DNA of 64,000 bases, taken from Thinopyrum elongatum. Its lineage: Eukaryota; Streptophyta; Magnoliopsida; Poales; Poaceae. Both the position numbers and the translations under genes were made by a program. Shown here piece after piece: positions 57,127 through 64,000 of this stretch (the stretch's first letter is position 1; every line of letters starts with the position of its first letter). Under the pieces are notes generated by a model. That model was not told where the DNA came from, did not search any database, and saw only the letters and a program-made list of their open reading frames with translations. The DNA lies in NCBI GenBank assembly GCA_011799875.1, contig CM022300.1, positions 115,023,201 to 115,087,200 on the forward strand, given 5' to 3'.

Positions 57127-58658
57127 TAAAAATAGACCCGGGGGCCATAGGTTTCACTAGAGGCTTCTCTCTTGAAAGAAACATATGGTGGGCAAACAAA
57201 TTACTATTGAGCAATTGATAGAAAAGCGCATAGTTATGATGATACCCAAGGCAATGATCATGAATATAGGCATCATGTCCGTGACAAGTATACCGACTCC
57301 TGCCTGCATCTACTACTATTACTACACACATCGACCGCTATCCAGCATGCATCTAGTGTATTAAGTTAACAAGAATGGAGTAACGCCTTAAGCAAGATGA
57401 CATGATGTAGAGGGATTGATCCAAACAATATGGTAAAAACCCCATCTTTTTATCCTTAATGTCAAAAATACAAATACGTGCCTCGCTACCCCTACTGTCA
57501 CTGGGTGAGGACACCGCAAGATTGAACCCATCACAAAGCACCTCTCCCATTGCAAGAAAGATCAATCTAGTTGGCCAAACCAAATCAATAGTTCAGAGAT
57601 AAATACAAAGCTATCTTAATCATGCATAAAAGAGTTCAGAGAAGACTCAAATAATATTCATAGATAATCTGATCATAAACCCACAATTAATCGGATCTCA
57701 ACAAACACACCGCAAAAGAAGATTACATCGATAGAACTCCAAGAACATCGAGGAGAACATTGTATTAAAGATCAAAAAGAGAGAAGAAGCCATCTAGCTA
57801 CTAGCCATGGACCCTAGGTCTGTGGTAAACTACTCACACATTATCGAAAGGGCAGCAAGGTTGGTGTAGAGGCCCTCCGTGATTGAATCCCCCTCCGGCA
57901 GAGTGCCAGAAAAGGCCCCAAGATGGGATCTCATGAGAATAGAAGCTTGCGGCGGCGGAAAAGTATTTTTGGTGTGTCCTCTGGTATACGCGGAATATTT
58001 GGGTATTTATGGAGCAGAGATTAGGGTTAGGAGGGTTGTGAGGGGCCCACAAGCCTGGGGGGCGCGCACCTCCCTAGGGCGTGCCTCCAGGGCTTGTGGC
58101 CCTCACGTGGCTCTTCTGGCCTCCTCCCGAAGCTTCGTGGGTGTCTTATTTTCCAAGAAAAATTGTCAAAAAGTTTCTTTCCGTTTGGTATTGATTTTCT
58201 GTAAAAGACAAAAACAAGGAAAAAACAACAACTGGCACTGGGCACTAGGTTAATAGATTATCCCCAAAAATGATATAAAATAGCACCACAATGCATATGA
58301 AACATCCAAGATGGATAATATAATAGCATGAAACAATCAAAAATATATATACGTTGGAGACGTATCAAGCATCCCCAAGCTTAATTCCGGCTCATCCTCG
58401 AGTAGGTAAATGATAAAAATAGAATTTTGATGTGGAATGCTACCTAACATGTTTATCAAGTAATCTTTCTTTTATGTGGCATGAATATTAAGAACCATAA
58501 GTTTCAAAACAAAAGTTTAATATTGACATAAAAACAATAATATTTCAAGCATACTAATAAAGCAATCATGTCTTTTCAAAATATCATGGCTAAAGAAACT
58601 TATCCCTACAAAATTATATAGTCTTTTCATGCTCCATCTTCATTACACAAAGTATTTA

Positions 58659-59772
58659 GGGAAAATTTTGTTTTTGCCACTCTAGCTTTTGCCAATTTTG
58701 CTTATGCCACTCTAAAATTTGACATATCAATTTTGCCACTCTTAATTTTTGACAATATATCACAAATGCCATTCTGTCAAGTCAATGAACGTGTTGACCA
58801 AACAAGACAGGGAAAAGACCATATTGCCCTTGATTTATTGTTTTGCTTTTGCCACTCCAGTTTTGGTAGTCCGAAATTTCAATGAAACACGAGAAATAGA
58901 ACAGTGCGTTGATTCAGCTGATTTCATCTGGTAATAAGAAGAAAAATTGCAAACAAATAAAGCAGCAACGCATCCATTCATACATCTCGGATTCACCACT
59001 TTCACACACATATCAGGCACGCAAGGCACAACACATACATATGCATCTCTATCTCTCCAATTCAGCAAATTTCCACACAAATCAAAACACATATGCATCA
59101 AGGATGCACCATTTGTAGATCAAATAGCAACCTGTATGACGGGGAGTGGAGCTACCGCATCAAGGACGGAGGGGAACGCTGATTGGAGGCAGCGCCATGG
59201 ATGGAGCGGAGTACGTCGCATCATGGAGAAGAGCAGCAGGAGATGGACGAAAACTTGGGCGCCGCCATGAGCGCTGATTGGAGGCAGCGCGAGGCGCGCA
59301 GGGCCATGGGCTCCCAGATCCCGGGTGATGAGGGATTGCGTCCTCGTCCAGGACGAGAGGAGGAAGGGGACGTGGGCCGCTGCTAGTGCTTGGGCACGAG
59401 GAGAGTGGAGGAGCGCGAGGAGGCAGTCCTCGACAGGCGGGATCCTTCACGAGGAGCGCAGGCGGAGGCCAGGCCTCGCACGTGACCAGGCGGCAGTTGC
59501 GGCAGGGGTCGCGGCGATCAGCATAGTAGGAGCGCCGCGCATCCGGCTGGAGGTAGCTGGCTGCGGTGGCGCGCGGGGACGGCGACTGGAGGTAGCGACG
59601 CGGCGGTGGGCAAAGGCGGAGCGCCGTGCATCCGGCTGGAGGTAGCTGGCTGCGGTGGTGCGCAGGGATGATGACTGGAGGTCGCGACACGGCGGCCGGA
59701 GTGGTTGGATCCGGGTCTGTGGTGCGGTTTTGTAAGCTAGGACGGGTGTGTGTGTGTGTGTGTGTGTGTGTG

Positions 59773-59806
<34 letters not shown>

Positions 59807-60049
59807 GGGTGTGGGTCACTTCCAAAGTGGCCCCACAAGTAAGTAGGGGCAACTTATGTCAATTTTGCAAATACTGACAGTTTTTTGTCTGGTCAACTGG
59901 GTAGAACAAATGGTCAACTCACAGAAGTGTAACAAAATGGCATTTGTGATCATTTTCAAAAGTTAAGCGTGGCAAAAATGAAATGTCAAAATTTAGAGTG
60001 GCATAAGCAAAATAGGCAAAAACTAGAGTGGCACAAACAAAAATTTCCC
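58659..60049. mobile_element. Short non-autonomous MULE (MULE-2), possible Pack-MULE
   Basis: 1391 bp, 9-bp duplication AAGTATTTA at 58650-58658 and 60050-60058, TIRs of about 118 bp (58659-58777 and 59932-60049; GGGAAA[A/T]TTTTG ... CACAAATGCCATT[C/T]TGT). The interior has no transposase. Its GC-rich middle (about 59150-59740) looks unlike the AT-rich ends, contains a 90-bp tandem duplication (GAGCGCCG[C/T]GCATCCGGCTGG at about 59530 and 59620) and a TG microsatellite. It may be captured genic DNA. The long minus-strand frame 59160-59852 reads through the microsatellite as a His-Thr run and is not supported as a gene. Confidence 0.9.
59746..59804 (+). repeat. (GT)n microsatellite
   Basis: 59 bp of GT repeats with one phase break (TTG near 59772), inside MULE-2. 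Confidence 0.97.
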
Positions 60050-60435
60050 AAGTATTTATCATGCACAACCCCGATGACAAGCCAAGCAATTGTTTCATAC
60101 TTTTAACGTTCTAAAGCTTTTTCAATTTCACGCAATACATGAGCGTGGGCCATGGATATAGCACTATGGGTGGAATAGAAGGTGGTAGTAGACAAAAAAG
60201 GAGAAAGAAATTCTCACACCAACTAGGCAAATTAATAGGCTATGGAGATGCCCATCAATTGATATCGGTGTAAGTGAGTAGGGATTGCCATGCAACAGAT
60301 GCACTAGAGCTATAAGTTTATGAAAGCTCAAAAGAAAACTAAGTGGGTGTGCATCCAACTTGCTTGCGCACGAAGACCTAGGGCAATTTTGAGGAAGCCC
60401 ATCATTGAAATATACAAGCCAAGTTCTATAATGAT

Positions 60436-61739
60436 GTGACGCCCCCGACTCAATCGTGCACTAATCATACATGCAAACGTGCACGATCAAGCACAGGGAC
60501 TCACGGGAAGATATCACAACACAACTCTAACACAAATAAACGGAGATCCACAATATTACAGACCAGGGATCATAAGGATCCGAATACATAAGTCAGTCAT
60601 ACAAATAATATCTGGGTACAGACATAGTTAGACAAGGTTTACCTTAAGAAGGCTAGCACAAACAACGACTCTAGATCGAAAGGCGAAGGCCTCCTGCCTG
60701 GGAGCCTCCGATCCTACTCCTGGTCGGCTGGCTCGATCCAGTAGTAAGTACCGTCTGGTCCCATCTGGTAGCAAGCTCCTGCAGTGGCATCTGGCTCCTG
60801 GGCTCCATCGTCTGTTGTATCATCAAGTAGGGGAATATAGGGAAAAAGAGGAAGCAAAGCAACCGTGAGTACTCATCCGAAGTACTCAGCAAGCAAGGAT
60901 CTACACTACATATGCAACATTATCAAAGGGGAAAGGCTGTATATATGGACTGGGCTGCAGAAATGCCAGAATAGAGAGAAGGCCTAGTCCTATCGAAAAC
61001 TAGCATCTTCAAACATCTTCACGAAGCCACCATCTTGCAGCAATAGAAGAGAGTAGAATAGCATTTTATTAAGCAAACATCTTGAAGTAAGCCTAGAGAT
61101 CCTTCCTCGACTCCCTGCGAGAAAGCGATCCCAGAGCTTCAATTAATTAAACAAGTATCCAGTTTAAGTAATAGATCGGGATACCAAACTGAGCGTCCTT
61201 TACCGTAGGACCGGCTATCGATAGATTATTCTTCCCTGCAGGAGTGCACTACTGTTACCCAACACGCTCGATCACCTCTGGCCGGACACACTTGCTGGGT
61301 AATGCCCGGCCTCAGGAGATCAACACGAAGCAGCGCCCTACCTAGGCGAAGCAGAGAGGTCAGCACGCCGGACTAACCTATGCACCCAGGGGTCTTGGGC
61401 CATCACCCTGGGCACCCTGCGCGTTGCGTGACTGGCCGGGGTGCAGGCGGGACACTGAAATTGTCAGTGAAGTATCCAGCCCATTCCCGACAATCAGCCC
61501 GCACGGTAAACTGTGATGTATGATGAGCTTTCGGGAGAAACGTACAATGCAAAGGGCCCCATAAACCATTATCCCGCGTGGTGGTAGTGCATATAGTGCA
61601 CGTCGACCCACTCAGATCAAATACCCAAATCCGATAGGCTGATTTAGTAACACGCGGAGACGATCAGAGTTTCTGAAGCTCCGCCACAATATCACACTCG
61701 AGTGCCCTTCCGGCACACCCGACATCATAGATCCCCTGC
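60436..61739 (-). repeat. 3' end of a long-LTR (LARD-like) element, minus strand, truncated
   Basis: Begins TGTGACGCCCCCGACTC, the reverse complement of the end of the element at 35514-39586, and stays collinear with its last roughly 1.3 kb (for example AAGGCGAAGGCCTCCTGCC at 60679; GATCAAATACCCAAATCC near 61614). It is cut at 61739 by the next element. GC-rich, no gene seen. Confidence 0.88.
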
Positions 61740-62581
61740 TGTCGGCGTGCGACACCTATGGGACCCCAAAGGACCCCTTTACGATTCGGCAGGGAGAGAG
61801 GTATGCACAAAGAGCAGAACCAACGATCGACGCGGGGCGATTTTACCCAGGTTCGGGCCGCTAATCAGCGTAAAGCCCTACTCCTGCCTTGTTTTATTAT
61901 GAGTGTTCTTGAGCCCAGGCTCCAGGAGCGCTCGCAATGAACAGTATGTTCAAAGAGCAGCTACACATGCAGAATGGGCCAGAAGATCCTCCTCCTCCCT
62001 ATAGTAGTTGCCTTGGGCCTCCTTTTATACGCTCAAAGGGGTCACCACACTGGCAAAATGTACATACATTGAGGTGTAAAGTAGCTACAGGGTCATCATA
62101 CCTAACCACTGACGGGTTAGGACGAATGCATTTAATGCATCGTGAGGTGTCCGTTTAGGTGTCCTCACTTTCTTGGGGATGGAAAAAGGGGCCATCCCAT
62201 CAGCACCGCTTAAGCTCTCCTCCACTGGCGCGTTGCCACGCATCCAGAGAAGGACCCAGAATGTCAGGCTTGTTGCTGCGTCGAAGCGGTGGCACAGTGG
62301 CAGAATCTTGCCAGGCGCCGAATCTTGCCGGGCGCCGAATCTTGCCGGGCGCAAAATCTTGCCGGGCTTCACAGGCCACCCCGGCAAGATCTTGCCGGGG
62401 AGGCTGGCTTTCAGTCTCCAGCTCTTCTTGTCTGTTGATCCTCAGATCCTTGACTTGGATGTTTCTTTGATAACTTGAATTAACCTCCAACTGTTCCCCA
62501 ACAAGCCTGGCCGCCAGTATGGCTACAACTGCCCGTGCACAAGTACGGGGTACTAATGGCCCAATACTTAGTACACCGACA
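61740..62581 (+). repeat. Probable 5' LTR of a further retrotransposon
   Basis: 842 bp starting TGTCGGCG and ending ACACCGACA, giving matched inverted ends. It inserts into the long-LTR fragment. The partner LTR and target duplication lie beyond the window (left flank CCTGC). No clear primer-binding site follows, so the exact right edge is tentative. Confidence 0.55.
62303..62400. repeat. 17-bp tandem repeats plus 22-bp palindrome
   Basis: Four copies of the 17-bp unit GAATCTTGCCGGGCGCC (62303-62370, imperfect), then a perfect 22-bp palindrome at 62379-62400 built from the same core and centred on AAGATCTT (inner 20 bases CCCGGCAAGATCTTGCCGGG). Confidence 0.93.
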
Positions 62582-62852
62582 GGAGCCCCGGGGCCTAGGC
62601 CACACACGAGTGCGAGGCGTTGTTGGGCTAGGCCCAAACAGTGCACGGGCACACGTGGCAGGGGATTAACTGCTCGTAAATATCCCGCTTACTGTGCTCC
62701 CCACTACGCGCGCCGAATGCGCGACGTGGGAAGCGTGCGCTGACAGGCTGCAGCTGCAGCGTGCCTGCAGAGGCGTATTTACATTGGGGAGTAAAAGAGG
62801 CGGCCTTGCTCCTTCCCCATAAAAAGGGAAACCGCAGAGGCGCAGCCTATTT

Positions 62853-62887
<35 letters not shown>

Positions 62888-63006
62888 TTCTCCTCAATCT
62901 GGACTCCGCCATTGCTTTCCCCTCTCGATCTCAAAGCCAGACTTCTCCTCATCCGCTCTTTGCTTCCGCATCCGCTCTATCCTCAGCCTCCGCCTTCGCA
63001 ATCGCC
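62582..63006 (+). promoter_or_regulatory. Leader/promoter region of the following ORF, with 34-C tract
   Basis: Contains a TATA-like CATAAAAAG at about 62818, an uninterrupted run of 34 C residues (62854-62887) and a pyrimidine-rich leader just before the ATG at 63007. The exact length of the C run is likely to be unreliable in any assembly. Confidence 0.45.
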
Positions 63007-64000
63007 ATGCCACCCAAGGCTAGCAAGGGCAAAGGCAAGAGCAAGGAGACGAAGGCCGATGTCCCGGAGAGCGAGCTGGTGAAGATACGGAAGAAGTTCG
63101 TCGTCTTCGCTCCGACGCTCGATGCGAGGGCCTTGAAGAACCGGTACCAGTGCATGTGGGCGAAGGGGACGCAAGCTCACCCCGCGACTCACGTGATTCC
63201 AGGTTCTTGTTCCAAGAGTGGTCCTGACAGATATCACTTCTTCCCCGCTTATTTCTATTGCGGACTCTGTCCTCCTTTCTCCGATTTCTTCAACGATATT
63301 ATGTACACATACGGCTTCCATCTTCTTGATTTCACGCCGAACGCCGTAATGTGCATGTCTGTCTTCGCTCATCTTTGCGAAAACTTTGCCGGGGTAGTTC
63401 CCAATACCGCCCTTTTTCGCCATTACTTTATTCCTCGCATCCAAAAGGGGGAGGCCCTTTCCGGTTCTATCGCCTGGATTCCACGGGCTTGGAATAAAGA
63501 GATATACCCAGATGGAGTTTACCGCGAGAAGTGGGATGAATGGCGGTCTGAGTGGTGCTGGATCAAGGAAGCAGATCCCCATCCGTTCTGTTCGCCTCGA
63601 CGGCAGAAGGTGGTCCATGGCAGTGATTGGAACGATCTCGCCGCGGAGGACGAGAGGCTCACAATCGCCACCACCAGGATCCTTCGCCTGAAAGCTGTCG
63701 GGCTTACAATGGAGATGATCGGCTTCGATTTCCTCCGCCGCCGCATCGCCCCCCTACAGAGCAGGGGAAGACCAGCCTGGGAGTACCGGAACGCAGCGGA
63801 TATCATGAGGCTGCGCCCTGGATTGAACAACAATCTGACGACCATGCAGCTCGGCGCTCTCCGCCACAAGCTATTCCAGCGCGATGACAAACATCGGTTG
63901 CCGGCAAGAATTGTTCCTTTGTGCAACAACTCCGCCCTGGGGTCGATCATCGCCTTCATGCCAATGTTCAACGCCCACGGTCTTCACGCGACTTGGGCCG
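63007..64000 (+). CDS. Transposase_28-type ('putative gypsy type transposon') ORF, 5' part
   Basis: Frame open from the ATG at 63007 to the window edge (331 codons, no stop). The N-terminus is a Lys-rich tail (MPPKASKGKGKSKETKADVP). Around residues 70-150 lies the segment HFFPAYFYCGLCPPFSDFFN, then YGFHLLDFTPNAVMCMSVFA and HLCENFAGVVPNTALFRHYF, which I recognise as the cereal family known as 'putative gypsy type transposon' (Transposase_28). Despite the name it is not a proven transposase. It is an accessory or gag-region protein of large grass retrotransposons. A segment with Trp-rich WDEWRSEWCWIKEADPHPF follows. Being uninterrupted sets it apart from most frames here. It continues past the window. 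Confidence 0.75.
   Translation, partial: MPPKASKGKGKSKETKADVPESELVKIRKKFVVFAPTLDARALKNRYQCMWAKGTQAHPATHVIPGSCSKSGPDRYHFFPAYFYCGLCPPFSDFFNDIMYTYGFHLLDFTPNAVMCMSVFAHLCENFAGVVPNTALFRHYFIPRIQKGEALSGSIAWIPRAWNKEIYPDGVYREKWDEWRSEWCWIKEADPHPFCSPRRQKVVHGSDWNDLAAEDERLTIATTRILRLKAVGLTMEMIGFDFLRRRIAPLQSRGRPAWEYRNAADIMRLRPGLNNNLTTMQLGALRHKLFQRDDKHRLPARIVPLCNNSALGSIIAFMPMFNAHGLHATWA

Larger units (their letters stand above)
40903..58367 (-). repeat. Element D LTR, minus strand, split by the large MULE
   Basis: B-type LTR whose two pieces are 40903-41242 and 57136-58367 (340 + 1232 = 1572 bp). On the minus strand it starts TGATACG at 58367 and ends AGTAGCA at 40903. Joining the pieces gives GATAAAAATAGACCCGG, which matches the uninterrupted LTR near 22790 (GATAGGAAATAGACCCGG). 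A PPT lies on one side and a PBS on the other, so this single LTR serves two internal regions, as in a tandem or recombined chain. Confidence 0.9.
58368..60435 (-). other. Element D upstream internal region (B-type 3' part), minus strand
   Basis: Starts at the polypurine tract (AAGCTTGGGGATGC on the minus strand, about 58368-58383) and matches B-type 3' internal sequence. It is split by MULE-2 (58659-60049) and ends at the long-LTR fragment at 60436. No coding sequence of its own. Confidence 0.8.

Noticed and set aside
57127..58367. Separate truncated B-type LTR
   Set aside because: It is the right-hand piece of the LTR begun at 40903; the MULE TSD and the empty-site match near 22790 show that the two pieces were one.
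59160..59852. 230-codon minus-strand frame in MULE-2
   Set aside because: It starts by reading through the GT microsatellite (His-Thr run) and continues in GC-rich repeats. No splice or domain support.

Overview
The window looks like intergenic DNA from a large grass genome, most likely a Triticeae cereal (wheat, Aegilops or barley relative). The reasons are family-level: Athila-type Ty3/Gypsy elements with a tRNA-Asp-type primer site, LTRs beginning TGATACGTCC or TGATACGTCTCC, Tat-type Gypsy elements with a second RNase H, a Ty1/Copia gag-pol, a Stowaway MITE and Mutator-like transposons, all nested in one another. I found no complete, intact host gene. Two minus-strand, gene-like fragments (8782-9866 and 21283-22431) are the best host or captured-gene candidates.

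Layout. 1-8781: degenerate chain of A-type (Athila-like) Gypsy sequence, PPT-LTR-pol-PPT-LTR; the first LTR carries a Stowaway MITE. 8782-9918: interrupted minus-strand F-box-containing gene fragment. 9919-20521: complete but decayed Tat-type element 'C' (LTRs 1594/1593 bp, TSD CATGG). 20522-22459: low-copy-looking DNA with a two-exon hypothetical gene fragment. 22460-31681: head-to-head composite of B-type, gag-only Athila-like elements, with about 3.3 kb inverted arms. 31682-40540: a decayed Ty1/Copia gag-pol interrupted by a B-type solo LTR (33214-34775, TSD AAGCA) and a 4.07 kb solo-LTR-like element (35514-39586, TSD TGCCT). About 40470-40572: a repair scar with templated filler. 40573-60435: minus-strand B-type element 'D'. 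Its LTR (40903-58367) was split by a Mutator-like transposon (41243-57126, TIRs about 213 bp, TSD TAAAAATAG), which was itself split by an A-type element (42584-50417, TSD CATGC). D's internal region holds a second, transposase-less MULE (58659-60049, TSD AAGTATTTA). 60436-61739: minus-strand end of another long-LTR element. 61740-64000: start of a further element with an ORF matching the cereal 'putative gypsy type transposon' (Transposase_28) family, still open at the window edge.

The most interesting unit is the large MULE. With the nested retrotransposon removed it is about 8.0 kb. It carries a MuDR-type transposase gene (MULE domain, SWIM and CCHC fingers), a GRF zinc-finger plus transmembrane protein gene, and an antisense ORF of unknown function next to the right TIR. 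All three reading frames are now damaged, but the gene set looks like a transposon with two accessory genes. Element boundaries were set by matching TSDs, TIRs, PBS/PPT motifs and uninterrupted copies of the same sequence elsewhere in the window. Family names are from memory and were not checked against a database.
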